Assembly: GCF_001584145.1 (NCBI RefSeq)
Contig: NZ_CP013232.1
Coordinates: 3,658,001 to 3,722,000, forward strand
From: Collimonas fungivorans
GTDB taxonomy: Bacteria > Pseudomonadota > Gammaproteobacteria > Burkholderiales > Burkholderiaceae_D
Direction of reading: 5' to 3'
DNA length: 64,000 bases
The position numbers and the translations under genes were made by a program. This document shows, piece by piece, positions 6,762-15,618 of the stretch. The first letter of the stretch is position 1. Each line of letters starts with the position of its first letter. The notes below the pieces were generated by a model that worked only from the letters and a program-made list of their open reading frames with translations, was not told where the DNA came from and ran no database searches.

Positions 6762-9700
6762 TTACCAGGTGTACCGTGCTCCCACGGCAAGCCCCTGATC
6801 CTGGCCATGTGCCGCGATATCTCCGGTGTAGTCGACCAGGACTGCCCAGGCCCCGGCCTGGCGGGCCACCACCCCAAAATTGAGCTGGAGATGATTGGGA
6901 CCGACCTGCGGCCCGCGCACTTCGAATGTCCCGGCCTCGGGAGCGTTGGTGAAGCGGTTTGTAAAATATCCATCGCGGTTGCCGAATGCGCGCTGCACCA
7001 GGATGCGGGCATGCGGAGTCCAGCTGGTGGGATTCACGGATTCTTTCGAAACCAGGGTAAACGTCTTGGCCAGCTGCAGCCCGGCGCCGACCCGGGTATC
7101 GGTCACCTGGTCGGCATGCACTGACAGTGCGATAGCCGGATCCGTGGCCTGGTCGCGGAAATCGACGCCTGACAGGCGCACTACATCAATGGCCGGCAGG
7201 ATCGGCTGCCACACCCATCCTCGCTGGTCTTGCAGGGTCCAGCCGTGCTCCACATGCAGCGACAAGGCGTTGCCGCTGTTGCGCGCCTGGGCTTGTGCGG
7301 AAAAAGGCAGTTGCGAGGCGCTCAAGTCAACCGAGCGCGTGGCGGTGCTGGACAGATGCGTCGCTCCGGCAGAGGCGTCCAGGTAATGGCGGTCGGTTGC
7401 GTAGCGCAGGTAAAGGCGGCCGTCGATGGCGTTGGTTTGCCCGCGGTAGCCGTTGCCGACGCCGTTCACCGAAAGCGTGCCGTAACCGAGCGAGCCGCCC
7501 CAGGTCAGGCGCTCGCCGGCCCGCCGGTCCAGGCCCAGCACCAGTCCTGAGCTGTCTTGCCGCCAGGCCGACATCTGGTCCTGTCCGCTCAGGTGTCCGT
7601 AGTGACCGAACACACGGCCCCAAAGATTGGTGTCGCTCGCCGGAGCATCAGGTTTCGCAACGGGGTCGTCGCTGCCGCCCAGATAGCTGAGCATGCTGGA
7701 GGCGTCGACGGCATGGCCAGGTCCGCCGGAATTGAGCGGCATCGCTGCTGCAATGGCAGCCGTACCCTGCCGCTCGGCGGCGCGGTCGGTCGAACGCAAG
7801 TGCTGGGTCAGGGCCGCGCCGAAGTCGTTGATCAGATATAGCGAGGCGGTCCGCTGGGCGGCATAACCGGCGCCTTCGATCTGTTGCCGGGCCTGCGCCG
7901 CCTGGGCATTGGTGGAAAACTGCAATCCGCCCAGCAGCGGCGCCAGCGCCGAGCCGCTTTGCTGGGAAGCGGAGCTGAGGGCGTTGCCCAGGCCGCAGCC
8001 TGCGCGGTTGCAGAACGCGGACTTGCCGAGAAACGCTTCGTCGGCGCTGAGTGAAATGCCGTCATCCTTCTGGGACACGTGGAAACTGATCACGGAATCG
8101 TCGAAAGGATGAAAGGCATCCGTGGCGGGGTTGACATCGTAGCCGGCCACGGGCTGGCCTTGCGCATCGGCGCGGACCAGGTGCGCGAAGCGGTTAACCA
8201 CGATGTTTACATTGGCGGGAGCCAGGCCATTCTTTTGCGCCTGCTGCAGCTGCGCCCGGAAGCCGGAAGAATAGCCGACCAAAGCGTACGATTGAGCGGT
8301 GCGATAAAAGCCGGGAGTCATATGCAGGGCAAGTTGCGCCGTACTGGAACGGATACTCAGCGCACTCATGGAAGTATAGCTGCCGCCATCGTAGAGGCCG
8401 AATCGTAACAAGGCAGGCTGCCCGGCCTGGCCAGGCGCAATATCGAAGGCCAGCGCCGAATAGTCATTCAATCGGGGATTGCCGCTCCAGTCGATCCCTT
8501 TTCCGGTCGGATGCAGGACGGCGCGATCCATGAAATTCATGCGCGCCCACAGCTGGGACTCACCGAGCTGGCCTTCACCTTCAAGGGCGCTGCGCCCGTA
8601 AAATGTGTTGACCGGGATGTCAAGGATGCCGCCTCGCAGATGCAGGGCGCTGTCCTGCATTACCAGCGCATCCATCGCGGTATGTATTCCCTTGGGCAGG
8701 GTCCATTGGGAGTTTACCAAGGTCATGAAGCCAAATGAATCGCCGGTCGATATGCCCGACGTGTCGATCAGCGGCGTCGCGCTATATTTTACGAAGGCCC
8801 GGATTGCCTTGTTGTAGTCTGAATTCGGATCGGCGCGCTGGCTCTTGGCTTCATCAGGATCATATTGGCTGGGGTCGTTGTAGACGGCATTCAGGCCCTG
8901 CGTGAGCGCCTTGACCCGGTCGGCCGGGCTCATTGCGTTGTATATGCTCCGTTCCTGGTCAACCAGGTCGATCAGGTAGGGCACGCCGCTCAGGGCCGGA
9001 GCGGATCCCTTGGGTAAATAAGCTCCCAGGAGATTCCAGTTGGCCAGCCAGCCGACCAGCGTCGTATCTATCTTTTTAGCGGCAGGGTCATACTTGTTGG
9101 CGTAGTTCGGATTGATGTTGCCAGACAATGCCTGCCCCGTTATGGTTACAGAGTCTACGGTCGTTTCAGGCGTATGCTGGGTGACGAATCCGGTGTTGTA
9201 GACATCGTCCTTGGGATAGGCCTTGTACTGTTTCGGATTGGCACAGTCCGGGTGGCACCAGAACACAGACGGACTTTTGCCGGCGGCCGGATCGAATAAC
9301 CTGGCATATGCGTTGCCATGGTCGCTGAAGGCATCGTCCAGCAACTGAGCGTCCGTGGCGGCAAGGTTGCCGTTGGCGATCGCTTTCAGAAAATACTGGT
9401 AGAAAGAAGTGTTCCGGCTGGAATCCAGATAGCTATCATGAGCGCCGGTCATGCCGTGGATGCCAAGAAAGTGACCGCTGTTGATATCGCCAGGATTAGG
9501 CTGGTCGAGGTTCGAAAAGGCGCGCACCGCGCCGCCCGCAAACATCATGGTGCAGGCCGAGATGCAGTAGCCGGAGAAGACTGTCTTCAGGCCCTGGCGC
9601 CGCGCCAGGTCGCCAACGTCGTAACCGCCGGTTACGGAGCCGCCGTTCGAATTGCGCATCACCAGCGTATCGATGACCCGTCCCTGGACGCGCAGCCGGG

Positions 9701-9857
9701 CCAGGTAGTCCGCCAGCACGTAGCCATCCGAAAACACCACGTCGCCCGACAGGAACACCTGGTTCCCGTGCACATGCATGTCCATCGCATAGGCATGGTG
9801 TAGGCCCGCCTCCATGCCCAGCGCCCCCAAAATGGCCAGCAACAGCTTGTATTTCAT
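6762..9857 (-). CDS. Autotransporter with ClpP-like serine protease passenger domain
   Basis: The start used is the ATG at 9857, which gives a signal peptide (MKYKLLLAILGALG to HAYA, about 24 residues) behind a GAGGGG ribosome site; an open extension to 9968 has no signal. The protein has 1031 residues. Residues about 30-140 resemble the ClpP-like, COG3904-type periplasmic fold: a NSNGGS turn (69-74), then YDVGDLARRQGL, CISACTMMFAGG with candidate catalytic Ser100, and LGIHGM with candidate His134. A long passenger follows. Residues from about 770 form an autotransporter beta-barrel starting LWGRVFGHYG and ending in a terminal aromatic (GARYTW). The C-terminus would insert in the outer membrane and display the rest. 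An active protease is inferred, not shown. Confidence 0.8.
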   Translation of the reverse strand: MKYKLLLAILGALGMEAGLHHAYAMDMHVHGNQVFLSGDVVFSDGYVLADYLARLRVQGRVIDTLVMRNSNGGSVTGGYDVGDLARRQGLKTVFSGYCISACTMMFAGGAVRAFSNLDQPNPGDINSGHFLGIHGMTGAHDSYLDSSRNTSFYQYFLKAIANGNLAATDAQLLDDAFSDHGNAYARLFDPAAGKSPSVFWCHPDCANPKQYKAYPKDDVYNTGFVTQHTPETTVDSVTITGQALSGNINPNYANKYDPAAKKIDTTLVGWLANWNLLGAYLPKGSAPALSGVPYLIDLVDQERSIYNAMSPADRVKALTQGLNAVYNDPSQYDPDEAKSQRADPNSDYNKAIRAFVKYSATPLIDTSGISTGDSFGFMTLVNSQWTLPKGIHTAMDALVMQDSALHLRGGILDIPVNTFYGRSALEGEGQLGESQLWARMNFMDRAVLHPTGKGIDWSGNPRLNDYSALAFDIAPGQAGQPALLRFGLYDGGSYTSMSALSIRSSTAQLALHMTPGFYRTAQSYALVGYSSGFRAQLQQAQKNGLAPANVNIVVNRFAHLVRADAQGQPVAGYDVNPATDAFHPFDDSVISFHVSQKDDGISLSADEAFLGKSAFCNRAGCGLGNALSSASQQSGSALAPLLGGLQFSTNAQAAQARQQIEGAGYAAQRTASLYLINDFGAALTQHLRSTDRAAERQGTAAIAAAMPLNSGGPGHAVDASSMLSYLGGSDDPVAKPDAPASDTNLWGRVFGHYGHLSGQDQMSAWRQDSSGLVLGLDRRAGERLTWGGSLGYGTLSVNGVGNGYRGQTNAIDGRLYLRYATDRHYLDASAGATHLSSTATRSVDLSASQLPFSAQAQARNSGNALSLHVEHGWTLQDQRGWVWQPILPAIDVVRLSGVDFRDQATDPAIALSVHADQVTDTRVGAGLQLAKTFTLVSKESVNPTSWTPHARILVQRAFGNRDGYFTNRFTNAPEAGTFEVRGPQVGPNHLQLNFGVVARQAGAWAVLVDYTGDIAAHGQDQGLAVGARYTW

Positions 9858-9892
9858 ACCCTCTATCCCCTCACGTGTATACCAGTGTCCTA

Positions 9893-9945
9893 ACGTCCCC
9901 ACTAGAGATGCCCGTCCAGAATAAAAAAAGGGCCACGCTGCGGCC
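9893..9945 (-). repeat. Direct repeat copy 2 with embedded terminator, upstream of the autotransporter
   Basis: This is the second copy of the element at 6491-6542. On the minus strand it holds a GGCCGC/GTGGCC stem (9930-9945, one G-T pair) followed by seven T, then the shared block that ends in ACGT. No minus-strand gene lies just upstream for this terminator to serve, because the neighbour at 10223 is on the plus strand. The copy could be a leader attenuator, or what remains of a duplication or insertion. Confidence 0.65.
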
Positions 9946-10222
9946 TCATGATCCCGAAACAGCCTCACAAAAAAACCTGCGCAGGCCTGGCCCCTTTTTT
10001 TATCTCGCGGGGCAGGTTAACAAGGCCTGCCGGGACCATCCTCCACAAGAGGGATTTCGCGGCGACTGATTGCTCGCTTCTCAACTATCAATAAGGAGTC
10101 ATGCATATGTGCGGAAACAGAAAAATGCCAGGTTCGGCAAGAGACGTCTTTGATGCCGGCGGTACGACAGAACCGGCGCCGGCAGTTGAAATGAATGTTT
10201 CTTTCAACTATCAAGGATAGAC

Positions 10223-11986
10223 ATGACAGAACACATCGAACTGAAAGGCAGCCTGGCAGCCGCCACGCTCGCTACCCTGTTTCTTGTCGCCGGCTGCGGC
10301 GACGGCAGCAATACAGGCGCCGACGCCCTGGCAAAACAAAACCAGAATGTGGATGCGATCAAGCCGCCGGCCCAGAGTTCGGCGACCGCCGCCGCTGTCT
10401 CCGGAAAGATCACCTATGACTTTGTGCCCGCGGTCGCCAGCAAGGACCAGCAAGGGCGTTGGCAAGCCAAGCTCGACTATGCAAAAACCGTACAAAAACC
10501 GGCCCGCAATGTCGTGGTCGAACTGATCGACGACAAGACCGGCAAGGTATTGCTGTCGGCCGAAACCGACGTCCAGGGCAGCTATGCGTTCCAGGCGCCG
10601 CTCAATACCGCCGTCCGCGTGCGCGCAAAAGCGCAGATGCTGCGCACAGGCGGCGCCGGGCCAAGCTGGAATTTCGCGGTTCGCGACCACTCGTCGGCAG
10701 GTTATGGTGTATCGACCAACGGCGCCTCTCTGTTTGCCATGGAAAGCGCCTCCTTCAATAGCGGCAAGCAAGCCAGCATCCATGACCTGAACGCTGCTTC
10801 TGGATGGGATGCCACGAAATCGACCTATGCGACATCCCGCTCCGCCGGACCGTTCGCAATTCTCGACACGATCTACAACGCCAGCCATAAAGTACTGGAG
10901 GCCGATAAAAATCTCGCTTTCCCGCCTCTTAACGTCTTCTGGAGTCCGGGCGACACGGATGGCACTTATTTCGGCAGCGAGAGCGGCAAATCCAATTCCA
11001 GAGGCTTGCATATACTCGGCCAGGCAGACGTCGATACCGACGAATACGACGCCGGCGTGATCGCCCATGAATGGGGACACTATTTCCAGGCCAGCTTCTC
11101 TCGCGACGACAGCACTGGCGGCAGCCATGGACAGGGCGACTTGCTCGACATGCGCCTGGCGTTCAGCGAAGGCTGGGGAAATTCGTTTTCCAGCATGGCG
11201 CGCAATGATCCGATGTACGTCGACACCAATGGCAAGAGCCAAGGCAAACGCGCGGTAGTTTTCAAGGTCGACGATATTCCGGCCGACGATCCGAAAGCCT
11301 GGTTTAGCGAAACGGCGGTACAGTCTGTGCTGTATCGCCTGCACCAGTCGCCGGACATCGGTTTCGGCCCTATCTACCAGGCCATGGCGGCGCAGAAGAC
11401 ATCGCCGGCTTTCACCAGCCTGTTTTCATTCGCAGCCTCGCTGCGCGGAAAAATCAATGCGGCCGGCCAAGCCACGCTGGATAGCCTGCTGACTGAGGTC
11501 AATACCATAAACAAGGACAATCTGGACATGTTCGGTTCCAAACAAGCGAACCTTCCAGCGTCTATTATTGCTGCCAACAAGGATTTTGTGCTGCCGGTCT
11601 ACACGCCTCTTGATGTCGGTTTGCAAATCGCGGCCCAGACAGTCGGCAAGGAAAGCACCGCTTGCAACACGACTGCATACGACCCGGGCAACAATTACAA
11701 TAAACTAGGCGTATATCGCTATTTGCGTTTCAGCGTCGCGGAAAAAGGCAAATATCGGCTACGCATCGTTCCCGACCAGGGCCTGGCGCCTTACCTCCAG
11801 CTTTATAGCAAGGGAACGGAACTGGCTGGCGATACCGTCAAAAATCAGCTCAGCGAAGACCCGAATCATCCCGGCACTTATTATGCGAACTATGATTTGC
11901 CGGTGCAAAATGACTACGTAGCCACACTGACCACCGTGGGCGATGCTCCAGGATGCTTTAAGCTCCTGCTCACCCAAGTCAAATGA
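10223..11986 (+). CDS. Lipoprotein zinc metalloprotease (HEWGH type)
   Basis: The 587-residue protein has a lipoprotein signal with lipobox LVAGC (Cys25). Residues about 88-140 look like a carboxypeptidase-regulatory-type beta domain (NVVVELIDDKTGKVL, ETDVQGSYAFQ). A gluzincin-like site follows: HEWGH at 282-286 and a downstream glutamate in FSEGWGN (Glu316), the expected third zinc ligand. The C-terminal 100 residues are probably a beta-sandwich. The protein should be anchored to a membrane facing the periplasm or the outside. The small exported protein that follows starts 14 bp after this stop codon. The exact family is not recognised; zinc protease activity is inferred from the motif. Confidence 0.72.
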   Translation: MTEHIELKGSLAAATLATLFLVAGCGDGSNTGADALAKQNQNVDAIKPPAQSSATAAAVSGKITYDFVPAVASKDQQGRWQAKLDYAKTVQKPARNVVVELIDDKTGKVLLSAETDVQGSYAFQAPLNTAVRVRAKAQMLRTGGAGPSWNFAVRDHSSAGYGVSTNGASLFAMESASFNSGKQASIHDLNAASGWDATKSTYATSRSAGPFAILDTIYNASHKVLEADKNLAFPPLNVFWSPGDTDGTYFGSESGKSNSRGLHILGQADVDTDEYDAGVIAHEWGHYFQASFSRDDSTGGSHGQGDLLDMRLAFSEGWGNSFSSMARNDPMYVDTNGKSQGKRAVVFKVDDIPADDPKAWFSETAVQSVLYRLHQSPDIGFGPIYQAMAAQKTSPAFTSLFSFAASLRGKINAAGQATLDSLLTEVNTINKDNLDMFGSKQANLPASIIAANKDFVLPVYTPLDVGLQIAAQTVGKESTACNTTAYDPGNNYNKLGVYRYLRFSVAEKGKYRLRIVPDQGLAPYLQLYSKGTELAGDTVKNQLSEDPNHPGTYYANYDLPVQNDYVATLTTVGDAPGCFKLLLTQVK

Positions 11987-12000
11987 AAGGGAGAACAATC

Positions 12001-12537
12001 ATGAACATCAAAAACATCCTGGGCAATAGCATGTTGGTCCTTGCAACCGTTGCCTGCCATGCGCAAAGCACTGTCGCCAAACCGCTGCAGCCCGTTGTTC
12101 CTGGCAAGGCAGCTGCGAAAAGCCAGCAGCCCGACAGTAAAATCGGCGCGCCGGTCAGCGTTGAACTGGTATCCAGCGGCGCCACCAGCAAGAACGTCAC
12201 GTTGCCGGTGCAGCTGCAATTCAAGACCGACCAGCCCAACACCCCGCTGCAGGTGGAATACCGCGGCAATGACGGCTTGTCGCTTGTCACTCTCGGCACC
12301 GCTACGCTGATCAGCAACCAGCAAGGAATCGTCACCGATACGCCGAACGTGCGGGCAGCGGCTGACGGCGTGTACGACCTGAACGTGTTCGTCACGGTCG
12401 GCGAACGCACACGGGCAGTATCGATTCCGGTCACCGTGGGCAATGCCAAACCTGTGAAGAAAGCTGCGGGCAAGGCCATGCGCACGCCGCAAGGCGAAGA
12501 CCTGACGATCATGCCGGCACAAGAGAAGTCGCACTGA
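12001..12537 (+). CDS. Exported protein of unknown function, partner of the metalloprotease gene
   Basis: The start used is the ATG at 12001, behind AAGGGAGA; a second ATG at 11983 overlaps the previous stop codon. The 178-residue protein has a signal peptide (ILGNSMLVLATVACHAQ) and a mature part rich in beta-strand patterns, for example KNVTLPVQLQFKT and PLQVEYRGNDGLSLVTLG. No catalytic motif was recognised. Its position right after the metalloprotease gene suggests a chaperone, inhibitor or cofactor role, which is inference from context only. Confidence 0.68.
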   Translation: MNIKNILGNSMLVLATVACHAQSTVAKPLQPVVPGKAAAKSQQPDSKIGAPVSVELVSSGATSKNVTLPVQLQFKTDQPNTPLQVEYRGNDGLSLVTLGTATLISNQQGIVTDTPNVRAAADGVYDLNVFVTVGERTRAVSIPVTVGNAKPVKKAAGKAMRTPQGEDLTIMPAQEKSH

Positions 12538-12552
12538 ACGGCGACGAACCGT

Positions 12553-12587
12553 GCCGGGGATTGATGCACCGCCGATCAATCCCCGGC
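12553..12587. terminator. Strong hairpin between convergent genes
   Basis: GCCGGGGATTGAT (12553-12565) and ATCAATCCCCGGC (12575-12587) form a perfect 13-bp stem with a 9-base loop. It lies 15 bp after the stop codon of the exported-protein gene and 15 bp past the end of the convergent STN gene. It has no long T run on either strand, so it may act as a transcript-stabilising hairpin or a weak bidirectional terminator. Confidence 0.6.
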
Positions 12588-12602
12588 GAAATTCATCAGC
12601 GC

Positions 12603-13010
12603 CTACTCAGGCGGCCGGATGGCAGCAGGCGCGGTTTCATGGGTGTATGGTGAGACCGACGCAGGCCTTGGCTCTCTCCCTCGCAACAGGTATCCCCGCT
12701 CCGCCTTCTCCACGCTTTCCAGGCCGGTACCCTGCAATAATCTGGCAAATGCTTCCGTAAGCGGGAAATTTCCTTCCAGGCCCGGGCTGCATTTGTTCCG
12801 CACCGACTCTGGCGCATAAGCAATCGAAATGCCTGCCGTCGCGGCAAACAGGGCCAGCTTCTGGCTCAAGGGCCCGGCTGCGATGGCGTAGCTGCGCCCG
12901 GCTTCAAAACCGGCGGCAGGCAGCACGCTGGTCACGCGCATCGATAGAGCCGCCGCCAGCAGCAAACCCCACACCTTGATAGTCGCATGTCGTGCGCGTT
13001 GGAAGGTCAT
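12603..13010 (-). CDS. Orphan STN-domain protein (secretin/TonB short N-terminal domain)
   Basis: The 135-residue protein has a signal peptide or membrane anchor (VWGLLLAAALSM), then a single STN domain at residues about 40-110: SYAIAAGPLSQKLALFA, GISIAYAPESVRNKCSPGL, FARLLQGTGLESV and ERGYLLRG. This closely parallels the STN domain of the receptor gene just upstream (SIAGGKLNQALAVFAVKAG, SPGLAGRYPVAEALARLLNG). No plug or barrel follows. It starts 87 bp after the receptor stop. It may be a truncated duplication, or a soluble periplasmic signalling or decoy domain for FecR. Confidence 0.72.
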   Translation of the reverse strand: MTFQRARHATIKVWGLLLAAALSMRVTSVLPAAGFEAGRSYAIAAGPLSQKLALFAATAGISIAYAPESVRNKCSPGLEGNFPLTEAFARLLQGTGLESVEKAERGYLLRGREPRPASVSPYTHETAPAAIRPPE

Positions 13011-13097
13011 GCCATGTATTCTCTTGTTTGCTCATCGCTAAAGCACCCTTACTTGATTGCCCCGCGAAACAGGAAAAAAGGCCAGGATTTTCCGAAG

Positions 13098-15542
13098 TCA
13101 GAAATTGTAGCGGCCGGTCAGCACGACGGTGCGTCCCTGTTCAAAACCGCTGCCTTCCGGAATGCTGGCGAAGCTGCCATACAGCTTGCGATCGAAGATG
13201 TTCCTCATGCCGAGCGTGAGCGACCATAACCTGGATTTGTAGCGCAAGTTGGCGTCGGTGCTGAACTGGCCTCCCATGTAGTCGTCGTTGATGTTGCGGT
13301 AACCGCCGCGGCTGCTCATTCCCAGGCCGTAGCCCCAGCCTCTCCAGCCGGGGCTCTGCAGATCGTAGCTGCTCCAGAAACTGGCCTGGTGGCGCGCCAC
13401 GCGATCCACCGCAAAAGAAAAATCGGACGGCTGCCCGGCCTTGAATCCGGTGTAGCTATAGGATGCAATCAGATTCCAGCCCGGCGCCGGGCTCCCAGCC
13501 ACGTCCAGCTCCGTGCCGTAGCTGACAGTGGGCGGCAGCGATCCCAGCAACCGTGTGACGCCGGCATCGTCTACCTCGCCATACAGGACCTTGGAATGGG
13601 TCGCGCGGAACGCCGACGCGGTAAGCAGCAATCGCTCGCCGAACAGGTTGAGCTTCAATCCCGCTTCGATCGATTTGCCTTCGGTCGCCGGAAAATTATA
13701 GATTCCCGCCGGGCCGCCGTTGGGACCGGGCCCTGAAGCCTGCGCCTGCAGCACAAAACTCTTTTGCTGGTTAACGTACACCATCATGCTGTCGGTCAGC
13801 TGATATGCCAGGCCGATGTTGTAGACCGGCTTGCTGCGCGGATGCAACGCGGTGTCGTCGCCGCTCTGCGCATCGATGCTGTGCGACCAGGCCTTGGTAT
13901 AACCGAGATTGGCCAGCAAATGCCAGCGCCGCCAGCTCAGCTGGTCTTGCAAGAACCAGTTGCTGGTGTTGTAGCTCTGCGAGGATGAATCCGGCCACGG
14001 GGCCAGGCTGGACTGGGAAACTTCCGGCAGGCTGTCCGCCGACAAGGAGGCCATGACAGAATCGCCGATTTCGATCTGCGGCGCCGCACGCCAGCTATGG
14101 TGAAACGCCACGCCGGCCAGCACGACGTGTTTTACGGGCCCGGTAAAAAAACTGCCACGCACGCTATTCTCGACATTCCAGCCATAAGACGTCGCCTCTC
14201 CCGCCTGCGGCTGGCAGCCGCGCATTGCCGCACCGCTGCTGTCAGCCTTGCTTTGCGCGCAATAGTAAGACTCGAAGGAGACCTGCGTCTTCATGTAGTT
14301 GCCCTTGCTCTGCCAGCTCCAGCCGCCACCCAGTTTCTGCTGCAAGTCGTAGCTGGCGCCGAGGCTGGTGCTGCGGGTGCCGTCGTCAACCGCACCCAAG
14401 GGGCCGAAGCCGCCGCTCGCATGCTGGTTACGCTGGTAACTCAGGCCGACCACCGCAGTGGTATCGCCGTGACTAAAACCAAGCGACGGCGCGGCATACA
14501 CCTCGCGCTCGCTGTCATAACGGCCGGTTGCGTTCGGGTCGCGGTTACCGGACAGGATCAGCCGGTGCGTCCATGCTTGATCTTCCGACAAGGCTCCCGC
14601 GAGGTCGAGCGTCATCCGCTGATGGCCATAGCTGCCGGCTTCCAGCGTCAGCTCGCGCACCGCTTCGGCTTGCGGCCGCTTGGTGATGATATTGGCCAGG
14701 CCGCCCGGCTGCATCTGGCCGTTGGCGATGATCGAATCGGCGCCCTTGAGTACGTCGATCCGCTCGATAGCCGCCAGCGGCGTATGCAGCGGCGAGCTGG
14801 CGTTGTCGATGGGAGAAGGCCCCTGCTCCAGGCCGTTGATGCGGGACGGCGCGGCAAACCCGCGGATATAGATGGCTGAATCGACGCCGCGGTTGTAGAT
14901 ATTGACACCGCTGACGTCATGCAAGGCATCCAGCAGCGATTGCGCCTGCTGGCTGGCCATGACGTCCTTGGTCACCACCTGCACCGATTGCGCGATCTCG
15001 GACAGCGGCGTATCGCCGCGCGTAGCGCTGCTGCTGCTGGCAGCGGCAAATCCTTGGGCCGGCTCAGGCGCTTCCGTGGTCCCGGTGACCGTCATTGCCA
15101 TCAGGAGCGTATCCTCTCTTGCAGCGGCTTTCTCGGCCACCGCAGCAGCAGAAGCAACAGGCGGCGCCGGCGGCGTGACCCGCAGCAGGTATCCGCCCTC
15201 CGCCTTGGCCGCTGCTTCCAGTCCGGTACCGTTCAGCAGGCGAGCCAGCGCTTCAGCGACCGGATAACGGCCGGCCAGCCCCGGGCTGTATTTGTCTTGC
15301 AGCAGGGCCGCATCGTAGGCAAGCGAAATGCCAGCCTTGACGGCAAACACCGCCAATGCCTGGTTCAGCTTGCCGCCGGCGATCGAATAGTCTTTTGCCG
15401 GCTGCCCCGCTTGCGCCCATGCTTGCTGAGGAACGATCGAACCTGCGGAAACCAGGAAGCAGCACGCGACGTGCATGCGGATTGCCGTCGATAACGGCAA
15501 GGTCGTTCCGGAAATCCGCCGCCGAGAATTTTGTAGAACCAT
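13098..15542 (-). CDS. TonB-dependent siderophore receptor with STN signalling domain
   Basis: The 814-residue protein belongs to the FpvA/FecA/FoxA type. An N-terminal signal ends near QQAWAQA. The STN domain (about 50-115) would contact FecR in the periplasm. The plug starts with TPLSEIAQSVQVVTKDVM and includes GVNIYNRGVDSAIYIRGF and VLKGADSIIANGQMQPGG. A 22-strand barrel follows and ends in the outer-membrane terminal strand VVLTGRYNF. It imports a ferric chelate using TonB energy and also signals its presence. It lies in line with fecR and fecI upstream. No siderophore synthesis gene was seen nearby, so a xenosiderophore is possible. The ligand is not predictable. Confidence 0.92.
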   Translation of the reverse strand: MVLQNSRRRISGTTLPLSTAIRMHVACCFLVSAGSIVPQQAWAQAGQPAKDYSIAGGKLNQALAVFAVKAGISLAYDAALLQDKYSPGLAGRYPVAEALARLLNGTGLEAAAKAEGGYLLRVTPPAPPVASAAAVAEKAAAREDTLLMAMTVTGTTEAPEPAQGFAAASSSSATRGDTPLSEIAQSVQVVTKDVMASQQAQSLLDALHDVSGVNIYNRGVDSAIYIRGFAAPSRINGLEQGPSPIDNASSPLHTPLAAIERIDVLKGADSIIANGQMQPGGLANIITKRPQAEAVRELTLEAGSYGHQRMTLDLAGALSEDQAWTHRLILSGNRDPNATGRYDSEREVYAAPSLGFSHGDTTAVVGLSYQRNQHASGGFGPLGAVDDGTRSTSLGASYDLQQKLGGGWSWQSKGNYMKTQVSFESYYCAQSKADSSGAAMRGCQPQAGEATSYGWNVENSVRGSFFTGPVKHVVLAGVAFHHSWRAAPQIEIGDSVMASLSADSLPEVSQSSLAPWPDSSSQSYNTSNWFLQDQLSWRRWHLLANLGYTKAWSHSIDAQSGDDTALHPRSKPVYNIGLAYQLTDSMMVYVNQQKSFVLQAQASGPGPNGGPAGIYNFPATEGKSIEAGLKLNLFGERLLLTASAFRATHSKVLYGEVDDAGVTRLLGSLPPTVSYGTELDVAGSPAPGWNLIASYSYTGFKAGQPSDFSFAVDRVARHQASFWSSYDLQSPGWRGWGYGLGMSSRGGYRNINDDYMGGQFSTDANLRYKSRLWSLTLGMRNIFDRKLYGSFASIPEGSGFEQGRTVVLTGRYNF

Positions 15543-15618
15543 GCCAATTGCTTTCTCGGTTGACTAGACCTGCGCCCGGCCAATGGCCGGATCCAACTGA
15601 AACTCTTGTGTGTGCACC

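Noticed and set aside
10010..10036. GGCAGG / CCTGCC inverted repeat between the autotransporter and the metalloprotease gene, as a terminator
   Set aside because: The stem is only six base pairs and lacks a T run, so there is not enough to call it.
10211..11344. 377-codon open frame on the minus strand
   Set aside because: It lies opposite the metalloprotease lipoprotein, whose lipobox and HEWGH site are clear.
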